Made by a program: the position numbers and the translations under genes
Source: Bacteroidales bacterium
Lineage (GTDB): Bacteria; Bacteroidota; Bacteroidia; Bacteroidales; ML635J-15
NCBI GenBank assembly: GCA_028701945.1
Contig: JAQVPT010000055.1
Location: 1-14,890, forward strand
Direction of reading: 5' to 3'
Length of the DNA stretch: 14,890 nucleotides
Notes under the pieces: model-generated
Told to the model about the DNA's origin: nothing
Database searches by the model: none
Seen by the model: only the letters and a program-made list of their open reading frames with translations
Shown here: in pieces, positions 1-6,496 of the stretch
Position numbering within the stretch: position 1 is the stretch's first letter
How the letters are laid out: each line of letters starts with the position of its first letter

Positions 1-1
1 T

Positions 2-370
2 AAAGATAATTTTGTTTATATAACAGGACGTTCTAAAAATGTAATTATTGGTTCGAGCGGAGAAAATATTTATCCCGAAGAAATAGAATCTATTATCAAT
101 AATTTTAATTTTGTAACAGAATCTCTTGTTGTTGAACAAAAAGGTAAACTTGTTGCTTTAGTTCATTTTAATCTTGAGGAACTTGAGAGGAAATATCAAA
201 ACTTTAAAGAGGAGAGTGATATAAAAATAGCTGAATTAACAAACGAACTTAGAGCATACATAAATGCTAAAGTAAATAAGTTTTCTGCAATAAAAATTAT
301 TACTGTCCAGAAAAATCCTTTTGAAAAGACACCTACACAAAAAATTAAAAGATACAAATATAGTACGTAA
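2..370 (+). CDS. Acyl-CoA synthetase (AMP-binding family), C-terminal part
   Basis: This is the last 122 residues of an adenylate-forming ligase that activates a carboxylic acid, probably a fatty acid, as acyl-AMP and then acyl-CoA. The reading frame is open from base 2 to the TAA at 368-370, so the gene begins outside the window. Visible family signatures are the hinge motif TGRSKN near residues 8-13, the following GENIYPEEIE at 20-29, and the C-terminal PTQKIKR around residues 111-117, whose lysine (about 114) is the usual adenylation lysine of the mobile C-terminal domain. The segment IIGSSGENIYPEEIE is typical of long-chain fatty-acid CoA ligases of Bacteroidota. The substrate cannot be judged because the substrate pocket lies in the missing N-terminal domain. 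The gene faces the kinase at 871-1746 (convergent), with repeat DNA between them. Confidence 0.9.
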   Translation, partial: KDNFVYITGRSKNVIIGSSGENIYPEEIESIINNFNFVTESLVVEQKGKLVALVHFNLEELERKYQNFKEESDIKIAELTNELRAYINAKVNKFSAIKIITVQKNPFEKTPTQKIKRYKYST

Positions 371-737
371 TTAGTGCCTGTAAAAACAGCATGATTTTTT
401 GCGGTGAGTCTTTGATAATTTTTAAGCTTCATCAAATGTTATAAAATGACAAAGACAAGGCTTTATTTACCATAATATTATTTTTTAATTGTGTTCATGA
501 GCTCCTTTCAGTAGGTTATAGATTTCTGAAACTAAGGAATTGACGAACGAAACAAGAGCAGAGGCAAAGCTCGATTTGACTACGCCTTGCATGGAGTAAG
601 AAGACGAAGTTAGTTTATTTTTATAAATGCGATGTGCTGAGCACAGTTGAATCAACTGTTTTCAGAATGAGCGTAACGCAGTTATCGAAATATTCTCACA
701 GATTTTGTTTTTGTAATATTAGTTGATTTTTTGACAA
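371..737. other. Gene-free spacer with a decayed repeat
   Basis: No credible coding region is present. The stretch contains small inverted repeats, for example TTTCAG at 506-511 with CTGAAA at 526-531, and a relic of the repeat family described at 745-867. A short hairpin CTGT-AAAA-ACAG near 379-390 followed by a T-run could end the upstream acyl-CoA synthetase transcript, but the stem is only 4 bp. Otherwise I see nothing recognisable here. Confidence 0.5.
633..689. repeat. Decayed copy of the MITE core (right half)
   Basis: Bases 657-687 (CTGTTTTCAGAATGAG, then CGTAACGCAGTTATC) match the right half of the complete element at 745-867 almost base for base. Immediately before it lie two tight palindromes: TGTGCTGAGCACA (633-645) and CAGTTGAATCAACTG (644-658). 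No left end, no terminal GTGTCTG and no target duplication can be found, so this is best read as a truncated relic of the same family. Confidence 0.55.
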
Positions 738-744
738 TTTTTAA

Positions 745-867
745 GTGTCTGATAAGAAGGCTTTAAGAACAAGGCTTGCGAATTATGAAAATCAGGGAGT
801 TTACCTTTTGCAAACGACTGTTTTCAGAATGAGTGAAACGCAGTTATCAAAGCCTTCTTACAGACAC
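745..867. mobile_element. MITE-like element, copy 1, with 7-bp target duplication
   Basis: This 123-bp non-coding element begins GTGTCTG and ends CAGACAC. Its ends are inverted repeats of about 20 bp with a single-base bulge (GTGTCTGATAAGAAGGCTTT against the complement of AAAGCCTTCTTACAGACAC). It is flanked on both sides by TTTTTAA (738-744 and 868-874), a perfect 7-bp direct repeat that looks like a target-site duplication. Inside is a conserved core: AAGGCTTGCGAA, a stem arm, CAGGGAGTTTACC, the second arm, then GAATGAGTGAAACGCAG. It encodes no protein. The right duplication contains the stop codon of the kinase gene at 871-873, so the insertion sits directly behind that gene without altering it. 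It lies between convergent genes and would fold as a long hairpin in transcripts from either side. Confidence 0.8.
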
Positions 868-870
868 TTT

Positions 871-1746
871 TTAAAAGACTTCGTAGCTACTTATAGGCAT
901 AGGACTATTAAGTCTGTCAAGTATTTTTTCTAATAATATTCCCTCGTTTAGGTCGTGTTTATAGCCAAAAGTTGCTCTAACACCATAAGAAATAAAATTT
1001 ACCGCTCTGTCTAAAGCTATTGGCAAGCTATCGCCTTGCATTAAAGCTCCTGTTAGTACACTTGTAAAACAATCTCCTGTTCCAGGAAAATCGGCTGGAA
1101 TATAATCTATTGGTACTTTCCAAAATCTATCACCATTTTTATTATAAGCTAATACCGAAAATTTGCGTCCTGGACTATTATCTGGAGCACTAGTAACAAC
1201 AACTATTTCGGGGCCTGCATTTGCAAGTTTTAACATCATATTTTTAATTTCAGTTTCTTCTGTTTTGATGTTATAATCTTGTCCTAATAATAAAAACAAT
1301 TCTGTTAAGTTTGGAGTAATAATGTCTGCTTTTTTTATCAAAGAGCGCATTTCGATAACAATTTGATCACTAATTGATGAGTATTTTTTACCGTTGTCGC
1401 CCAAAACAGGATCAATTACGACAAATCCGTTTTCTGTATTAAATGTATTTATAATATCTTCAACAATACAAATTTGTTTGTGAGAACCAAGAAATCCGCT
1501 GTAAATAACTTCAAAACTAGCACCTAATTTTTTCCAGTGTTCAATTATTGCAGGCATGTTATCTGTGAGATCAACAAAATGATATCCATCATATTGACTG
1601 TGAGAGGATAGCAAGGCGGTTGGCAACGAGCATACCTTTATTCCCATTGTCGATAAAATCGGAATTACAACTGACAGAGATGTGCGACCATAGCAGGAAA
1701 TGTCGTGAATAGCTGCAACTCGTTTAACTGGAGATTGAACTTGCAT
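871..1746 (-). CDS. pdxY: Pyridoxal/pyridoxamine kinase (PdxY-like, ribokinase superfamily)
   Basis: Predicted cytoplasmic ATP-dependent kinase of the vitamin B6 salvage pathway, phosphorylating pyridoxal, pyridoxamine or pyridoxine at the 5' hydroxyl. The 291-residue length fits the family. The N-terminus VAAIHDISCYGRTSLSVVIP (about residues 10-29) is the characteristic start of this group. DPVLGDNGKKY (112-122) matches the family DPVxGD-G segment, and FPGTGDCF (220-227) contains the GTGD motif with the presumed catalytic aspartate at 225. TPNLTEL (144-150) is also conserved. The ATG at 1746 is preferred because the motif-bearing N-terminus follows within nine residues. The stop codon lies inside the 7-bp duplication of the adjacent mobile element. 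The upstream region (1747-1918) is shared with the divergent transporter gene. The symbol is by family; PdxK-like activity or hydroxymethylpyrimidine phosphorylation cannot be excluded from sequence. Confidence 0.88.
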   Translation of the reverse strand: MQVQSPVKRVAAIHDISCYGRTSLSVVIPILSTMGIKVCSLPTALLSSHSQYDGYHFVDLTDNMPAIIEHWKKLGASFEVIYSGFLGSHKQICIVEDIINTFNTENGFVVIDPVLGDNGKKYSSISDQIVIEMRSLIKKADIITPNLTELFLLLGQDYNIKTEETEIKNMMLKLANAGPEIVVVTSAPDNSPGRKFSVLAYNKNGDRFWKVPIDYIPADFPGTGDCFTSVLTGALMQGDSLPIALDRAVNFISYGVRATFGYKHDLNEGILLEKILDRLNSPMPISSYEVF

Positions 1747-1894
1747 AAGTTTAATTATTTTATTTGTGCAATATTAAAAATGTAAAAATACAATTTTAAA
1801 ATTTAATTATAGAAGTATGATTTTATAAAATCTATAAATTTGATATGTGTTATAATTATCCTAATGAGATACTCTATAAGTAAATTATTCTGTA

Positions 1895-1902
1895 TATTTT
1901 TG
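1895..1902 (+). promoter_or_regulatory. Possible -7 box for the transporter gene
   Basis: TATTTTTG matches the Bacteroidota -7 consensus TAnnTTTG and lies 16 bases before the ATG at 1919. No TTG is visible about 19 bases further upstream, so the call rests on a single element and could be chance in such AT-rich DNA. Confidence 0.3.
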
Positions 1903-1918
1903 TGTAAAACTAAATTCG

Positions 1919-3997
1919 ATGAATAGATTGAAATTTCTTTTACTCTGTTTTGTTTTGTTCTCGGCAATTAATTTGCGAGCAGTTATTCTTGTTAAACCTC
2001 AAAACGACCAAATATATTCATATAGTGGTGATAATCAGTCCCAAACAGTTGGAAAAATTAGTAATACTCCGATTAGAGTTTTGGTGACGGATGATTACGG
2101 AAATCCTATAAAGGGGCACGAATTAATATTTAGGGTTGTTTCCTTTCCTGAAAACGCAAGTGGGTATAAGATTGAAAAACGAATTGTTTTTACCGACTCA
2201 GTAGGGCTTGCAGTGAATTATTTTAAACTCGGAGACACCGCAGGGGATTATAAAATTCTTGTAAATTCAAATGAAGATATTGCTGCTAACAGCATTCTTT
2301 ATTCTGTAACTGGTAGGAAATCCAGTTGGATAATATTTTTGATAATTGGTTTATTAGGCGGATTAGCTATGTTTTTGTATGGTATGCAAATACTTAGTAA
2401 AGGTATGCAGGCAGCGGTTGGTAGTAAAATGAGAAATGTTATTTCTAAGTTTACTTATAATAAATATGTTGCTTTACTATCTGGAGTTTTATTAACAGTT
2501 ATGGTTCAGAGTAGCACTGTATCTACTGTTATGCTTGTTGGATTTGTTCAAGCTGGTTTAATGAGTTTTGCTCAGACTTTGGGAATGCTGCTTGGTGCTG
2601 GAATAGGTACAACAATAACCGCTCAATTGATAGCTCTTAATATTACAGATTATGCTTTGCTTATTGTTGCAGTTGGTTTTCTTGTTATGTTGATTGCAAA
2701 ATCTACTAAATTTACTAATATCGGAAAATCAATATTAGGATTAGGCTTATTGTTTTTTGGGATGTATATTATGTCACAGGCAATGTATCCGCTTAGATCA
2801 GACGAGAGATTTTTGAGTTTGTTGATTAAACTCGAAAACCCATTTGTTGGTATAATTGCTGGATTTGTATTTACCGCACTTATACATAGTAGTGCTGCTT
2901 TTATCGGGATAGTAATAACTATTGCATCATTAGGCTTTTTAAGTCTCGAAGCATGCATCCCTTTGATTTTAGGAACAAATATTGGCACCGGAATTACTGC
3001 AATTATTGCAAGTTTAAATTCTAGTCGCGAAGCTAAACGTGTCGCTTTTGCTCATACATTATTTAAGCTTATTGGAGTACTTGTTTTCGTTTGGTGGATA
3101 CCTGAGTTTGCAGCTTTTGTTAAAGCCATTTCTCCCCATGCAAAAGACACTGCTGAAACAGTTGAGAACTTGGGTAGTACTGTCCCACGTCAGATTGCTA
3201 ATGCACACACTGTTTTTAGTATCGGTCTTACGATATTGATATTCCCGTTTTTAAAGTTTTACTCTAAATTGATAGAGAAAATAATTCCAGATAAAGCGTC
3301 AAAACATGTTGAAGAATTTAAATTAAAGTATATCAATCATACTTTAACGTCTTCTCCTGCAATAGCTTTGGGACTTGCTAAAAAAGAAACGGATAGGATG
3401 AGTCATAAAGTTCAGAAGATGCTTAATCTTTCGCTTGCTCCTTTTTTTGATAAGGATTTGGCAAACCTAGATAAATGGCAAAAATTGGAAAATGAAATAG
3501 ATTTTTTGAAAGATAATATTAATAATTATTTAATTAGTGTAGGTGCACAAAGTACTGATAAAGAAGGGTTTAATGATGCTTACCAAATTATGTACGTAGC
3601 AAAAGAACTGGAGATGATCGCAGATATTGTTAATACGAATATGAGGCGGCAGGCAGATAAGTGGATAAAATTAGATGCGAAATTTTCTCCTGAGGGCAAG
3701 CAAGAATTAGAAGTAATGTTAGAAAAAACTCTGAAACAAATTAGTAGATCAATGGAAGTTTTTAATGAGTTTAATCTCGAAAAAGTAGTACATGTTAAGG
3801 AAAAACATAAGGAATATGACAGTCTTGCCGAAGAATATGAAATGCAGCATTATGAACGCCTTGTTCGTCAAAATCCAGTTTCACTTGGTAGTTCGGGAAT
3901 ACATTTAGAATTGTTAGGATTGCTTATGTCGGTTAGTCGACATGCTACTAATATTTCACGCATTATGCTTAGCTGGGATAAAGCTGAAGGCAAATGA
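1919..3997 (+). CDS. Na/phosphate cotransporter with N-terminal Ig-like and C-terminal PhoU-like domains
   Basis: Predicted inner-membrane sodium-dependent phosphate (or other anion) transporter of the Na/Pi-cotransporter II family, 692 residues. Residues 1-21 form a signal peptide. Residues about 25-130 look like a bacterial Ig-like (Big-1 type) domain: VLVTDDYGNPIKGHELIFRV (54-73) followed by TDSVGLAV (92-99). The membrane domain runs from about 135 to 450 and shows the two inverted family repeats, with QSST at 197-200 and HSSA at 323-326, plus GAGIGTTIT (226-234) and GTNIGTGIT (352-360). Residues about 480-685 are soluble, helical and PhoU-like. With the signal peptide, the Ig domain should lie in the periplasm and PhoU in the cytoplasm. 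No phosphate-regulon genes are adjacent. The start ATG gives a clean signal peptide directly after the putative promoter. Confidence 0.88.
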   Translation: MNRLKFLLLCFVLFSAINLRAVILVKPQNDQIYSYSGDNQSQTVGKISNTPIRVLVTDDYGNPIKGHELIFRVVSFPENASGYKIEKRIVFTDSVGLAVNYFKLGDTAGDYKILVNSNEDIAANSILYSVTGRKSSWIIFLIIGLLGGLAMFLYGMQILSKGMQAAVGSKMRNVISKFTYNKYVALLSGVLLTVMVQSSTVSTVMLVGFVQAGLMSFAQTLGMLLGAGIGTTITAQLIALNITDYALLIVAVGFLVMLIAKSTKFTNIGKSILGLGLLFFGMYIMSQAMYPLRSDERFLSLLIKLENPFVGIIAGFVFTALIHSSAAFIGIVITIASLGFLSLEACIPLILGTNIGTGITAIIASLNSSREAKRVAFAHTLFKLIGVLVFVWWIPEFAAFVKAISPHAKDTAETVENLGSTVPRQIANAHTVFSIGLTILIFPFLKFYSKLIEKIIPDKASKHVEEFKLKYINHTLTSSPAIALGLAKKETDRMSHKVQKMLNLSLAPFFDKDLANLDKWQKLENEIDFLKDNINNYLISVGAQSTDKEGFNDAYQIMYVAKELEMIADIVNTNMRRQADKWIKLDAKFSPEGKQELEVMLEKTLKQISRSMEVFNEFNLEKVVHVKEKHKEYDSLAEEYEMQHYERLVRQNPVSLGSSGIHLELLGLLMSVSRHATNISRIMLSWDKAEGK

Positions 3998-4023
3998 AAA
4001 AGTTCTTCTATAGACTTGCAGAC
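3998..4023. other. Short 3' spacer after the transporter gene
   Basis: These 26 bases lie between the transporter stop codon and the left target duplication of the second MITE copy. No terminator hairpin of its own is visible, so transcripts from the transporter gene probably run into the MITE hairpin. Confidence 0.4.
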
Positions 4024-4030
4024 TAAGGTA

Positions 4031-4180
4031 GTGTCTGTCCATAAAGTCAAGTGTCTGAGTTATAATGTTCGAGTTCAAGGCTTGCGAAATATTGGTAACC
4101 AGGAGTTTACTCCGTCAGCTGACGGATGACTGGTTGCCAATGCGAGCATAACGCAGAAATCGGACATTATAGACGGACAC
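4031..4180. mobile_element. MITE-like element, copy 2, with 7-bp target duplication
   Basis: This 150-bp element starts GTGTCTGTCC and ends GACGGACAC, and is flanked by TAAGGTA at 4024-4030 and again at 4181-4187. The left side carries two end-like motifs in tandem: GTGTCTGTCCATAAAGTCAA (4031-4050), then GTGTCTGAGTTATAATGTTC from 4051. The inner one is the better mirror of the right end, but the duplication borders the outer one. The core shares AAGGCTTGCGAA, CAGGAGTTTAC and GCATAACGCAG with copy 1. The arms differ from copy 1 yet pair with each other: ATTGGTAACCAG with CTGGTTGCCAAT, around the perfect palindrome CCGTCAGCTGACGG. It is non-coding and lies between the convergent transporter and histidine kinase genes. 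Confidence 0.8.
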
Positions 4181-4230
4181 TAAGGTACTTTTAGTTTTAT
4201 GATGTTTATATCGTTAAAACATATAACAAT

Positions 4231-4430
4231 TTTGTTAGCACCAAGCCGATAAATTGCAGAGCAGGCTAAAAAATAGTTATAGAGGAACTTACTTGAATAC
4301 AGCGAAGAAACACGTACTTACGGTGGACCTTCGACAAAAGCTCAGCAGAACTGTGAGAGGCTTTTCGATAGGTGTTTTGCCTATCTGCAGTGTACTCGAT
4401 TATGTCTTGGTGTTCTCATATTTTATAAAT
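4231..4430 (+). other. Hairpin-rich non-coding stretch, possible group II intron remnant
   Basis: No gene is visible. Two adjacent stem-loops stand out. TCGACAAAAGC (4331-4341) pairs with GCTTTTCGA (4360-4368), and GATAGG (4367-4372) pairs with CCTATC (4380-4385) around a 7-base loop. Higher G+C than the surroundings and the ordered hairpins suggest a structured RNA or its remains. By general resemblance it could be internal group II intron sequence, related to the stretch at 5961-6470, but I see no domain V signature and no reverse transcriptase. The strand is a guess. Confidence 0.25.
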
Positions 4431-4438
4431 TGATTACT

Positions 4439-5782
4439 CTATATTAATGGAAAATCTATAATAACTTTGGTCCCAACACCAACATCACTTTCAATAACAA
4501 TTATTCCATTCATTCTTGAAGTTAATTCTTTACAAAGCACAAGGCCAATTCCTGAACCGACTTCGCCATTAGTACCCATTGTTGAGCTGTTTGTTTCAAA
4601 CTTAAAAAATGAATCAATGGCTTCAGGCTTCATACCTTGTCCTGTATCAGAAATAGTCAAACGCACTTTATGAGATGTGTTTTTTGTTGTAATTTCGATT
4701 GTTCCACCCTTAGGAGTATATTTAATAGCATTTGAGATCAAATTGCGAACAATAGTTTGAAGCATGTTTGAGTCACCTAAAATATAAGTTTTATCATCTT
4801 CAGTAAATTTTATATCGATAGACTTTAAGAATGCAGCACTTTTAAAAAAATCCATGCTGACAGTGATTATTTGAGTTAATTCAATTCGCTCATTCTTAAA
4901 GTTATTTATATTCTTTGATTTTGTCCCCCATTCCAATAAATTTTGTAAAAGATGAAATGTGGATTGACTAAGATCGCTTAATATGTTTAAATATATTTTT
5001 CTTTCATCCTCATTTAACTCTGTTTCATTTTGTAGCAACTCCAAAAAGTTTGTAATGGTTCCAACTGGTCCTCTTAGGTCGTGTGCGATAATAGAAAGAA
5101 ATTTAGAATTAGATTTTAATTGTCCCGTAAGCTCTCTGGTCAGTCGAATATTAACAGCCGTTAAAAATCCAAAAGTTAAGGAGATCATTATAAATCCGTT
5201 AACAATAAATGTAATAATTGCAGCATTAGTTGCTTGTAGCGGTTCAATGATAGGGGCAGTTATTAAAATGTAAAACAGAAAAAGCATAAAAACTAATGAA
5301 ATGGCAAAAGCAAAGGCATTTAAAAGGAAAATTTTTTTGAGGTATTTTTGGTCTGAGTTTAATCGAATCATTTCAAAAATGGCAAGTAAAAAATATACAA
5401 TTAATACTACGTAATGTATGCCTGACTGAATAGGAACAGAAGGGAAAATAAAATAGAAAATAACAGTTTGCAAAACATCTAATATTGGAATACCAATCAA
5501 GATCCAATAGTTGAACTTTTTGTCTTTAAATTTCCAAATTCCAGCTAAATACAAATACAAGCCAATGGTAAATAAAATTGGAAGTTCGGTAAAGTTAAAT
5601 AAATTGTTAATTGGGAATAATGCTTTTAACAAGAATCCTACCCCTATTATTAAAGCACCAGATGCCCAATATCCTGTTCCAAGTTTAATCGAATATCTAT
5701 TTTGAAATAGCATAATGAAGCCCATTATCAAACTAATTCCTGAGTTTATAATATATATAATGGTTAAGATATTTATGTCCAT
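4439..5782 (-). CDS. Orphan membrane sensor histidine kinase
   Basis: Predicted inner-membrane two-component sensor kinase of 447 residues. Residues 1-210 contain about seven hydrophobic segments with short connecting loops, so sensing is probably within or at the membrane; there is no large periplasmic domain. HisKA follows with FLSIIAHDLRGPVGTITNFL (228-247), where His234 is the predicted phosphorylation site. The HATPase_c domain shows the N box NLISNAIKYTP (347-357), the G1 box SDTGQGM (378-384) and the G2 box GSGIGL (409-414), so all catalytic motifs are intact. No response regulator or receiver domain is encoded next to it, and both sides are non-coding repeat or structured DNA, so the partner must be elsewhere. 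The ATG at 5782 is used because the first transmembrane segment starts immediately after it. The signal sensed is unknown. Confidence 0.88.
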   Translation of the reverse strand: MDINILTIIYIINSGISLIMGFIMLFQNRYSIKLGTGYWASGALIIGVGFLLKALFPINNLFNFTELPILFTIGLYLYLAGIWKFKDKKFNYWILIGIPILDVLQTVIFYFIFPSVPIQSGIHYVVLIVYFLLAIFEMIRLNSDQKYLKKIFLLNAFAFAISLVFMLFLFYILITAPIIEPLQATNAAIITFIVNGFIMISLTFGFLTAVNIRLTRELTGQLKSNSKFLSIIAHDLRGPVGTITNFLELLQNETELNEDERKIYLNILSDLSQSTFHLLQNLLEWGTKSKNINNFKNERIELTQIITVSMDFFKSAAFLKSIDIKFTEDDKTYILGDSNMLQTIVRNLISNAIKYTPKGGTIEITTKNTSHKVRLTISDTGQGMKPEAIDSFFKFETNSSTMGTNGEVGSGIGLVLCKELTSRMNGIIVIESDVGVGTKVIIDFPLI

Positions 5783-5960
5783 GTTTACTGTCTAATTTTA
5801 TTTATTTAAAATTTTCGTAGTCTTTTATTTCGCACTTAGGCATAACAGATGGTAATATGGCATGAAGCGGATTGCGAGCGATTAACTGTCAAACCGTACT
5901 GAAGTTGAAATTGGCTAAAGCATCTCTAATTAAGTGCTTCACCGCTTTTTGCTATATTGC
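5783..5960. other. Spacer upstream of the histidine kinase, nothing recognised
   Basis: This holds the histidine kinase 5' region. No clear TAnnTTTG box is visible on the minus strand near 5783-5830. There is a small imperfect inverted repeat, AAGCA with TGCTT around 5918-5937. I see no gene. Confidence 0.4.
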
Positions 5961-6150
5961 GTGTATGCCCTGCATGAGCAGAGCACACCTGTCTAAAAGT
6001 TTTGTACAAAATTCAAATATACAAATAAATTTGAATAGAGCCAAGTAAACAGGTGTCATTTTTTCAGAGGGTGCAAGTCCCTTATGTTCGGGAGTAAGGT
6101 CCCGAAACATTAGCAAGTCACAAGGTGGCTTGGGGTGCACCATTCACTAA
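5961..6150 (+). ncRNA. Structured RNA resembling the 5' end of a group II intron
   Basis: The stretch opens with GTGTATGCCC, close to the GUGYG start of group II introns, and is dense in nested stems. GTGT at 5961 can pair with ACAC near 5985. ACACCTGT (5985-5992) pairs with ACAGGTGT (6049-6056). ATTCAAAT (6011-6018) pairs with ATTTGAAT (6029-6036). AGGG (6068-6071) pairs with CCCT (6079-6082) around TGCAAGT. GTTCGGG (6086-6092) pairs with CCCGAAAC (6101-6108). The element AGGGTGCAAGTCCCT is a shape I associate with domain I of bacterial group II introns. No reverse transcriptase or domain V follows, so if it is an intron it is a dead 5' fragment. Another class of large structured RNA is possible. 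Confidence 0.45.
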
Positions 6151-6170
6151 AGATTATTTGCGGTTGAATA

Positions 6171-6331
6171 ATACCAATTTGACATCAAAACACCCGATAA
6201 ATTCTGTATCTTTTCCCGTTTTACTGCTCTTAAAATTTTAACCGTAACTGGTGCTATGCTGAAAATTTGAAGATTGTAAAACAAAAAAATCTTTTAAATT
6301 TATTTCGGTCGTTTTGATATCAAATTGGTAT
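6171..6331. mobile_element. MITE-like element of a second family (161 bp, 21-bp inverted ends)
   Basis: ATACCAATTTGACATCAAAA at 6171-6190 is repeated in inverted orientation at 6311-6331 (GTTTTGATATC, then AAATTGGTAT) with one mismatch over 21 bases. The 119-bp interior has no open frame of note and contains A- and T-runs. The ends are unrelated to the GTGTCTG family. Flanks are AT-rich (ATAAT before ACC, ATAAA after GGT), so a short target duplication is possible but cannot be fixed. The element splits the structured, intron-like stretch, which suggests insertion into already decaying DNA. Confidence 0.75.
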
Positions 6332-6470
6332 AAAAGAGCAAATACCGACCGCAGAGAGTTCATGAACACCATTGAAAACAATTAATAGTGTGAGTTTCGG
6401 GAGTGTAATCTGAACTCCGTTCTATTGTTTATCCTTATAACAAGAAATAGTTACCTGTTATCTAATTGAC
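6332..6470 (+). ncRNA. Continuation of the structured RNA after the inserted element
   Basis: After the inverted-repeat element, pairing potential resumes. AACAAT (6377-6382) and ATAG just after it can pair with CTATTGTT (6422-6429). Inside this, GAGTT (6392-6396) pairs with AACTC (6413-6417) around a TCGGGAGTG-containing loop. The style matches 5961-6150, so the two may be one RNA interrupted by the insertion. There is no gene here. The stretch ends just before the stop codon of the minus-strand gene at 6497. Confidence 0.3.
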
Positions 6471-6496
6471 TGATAGTATTCTAATTTTTATTAGAG

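Noticed and set aside
196..435. Minus-strand open frame of 79 codons with hydrophobic residues
   Set aside because: It overlaps the acyl-CoA synthetase C-terminus on the opposite strand; the plus-strand motifs are clear, so this is a shadow.
745..933. Plus-strand open frame of 62 codons
   Set aside because: It reads through the MITE and into the antisense of the kinase gene; it starts at the transposon end and has no protein-like features.
5952..6143. Minus-strand open frame of 63 codons
   Set aside because: It lies entirely in the hairpin-rich structured region and shows no family likeness.
5783..6170. tRNA or riboswitch in the structured spacer
   Set aside because: No cloverleaf with a TTC-loop and no acceptor stem could be formed; the hairpin style fits a group II intron fragment better and no downstream plus-strand gene exists to be controlled.
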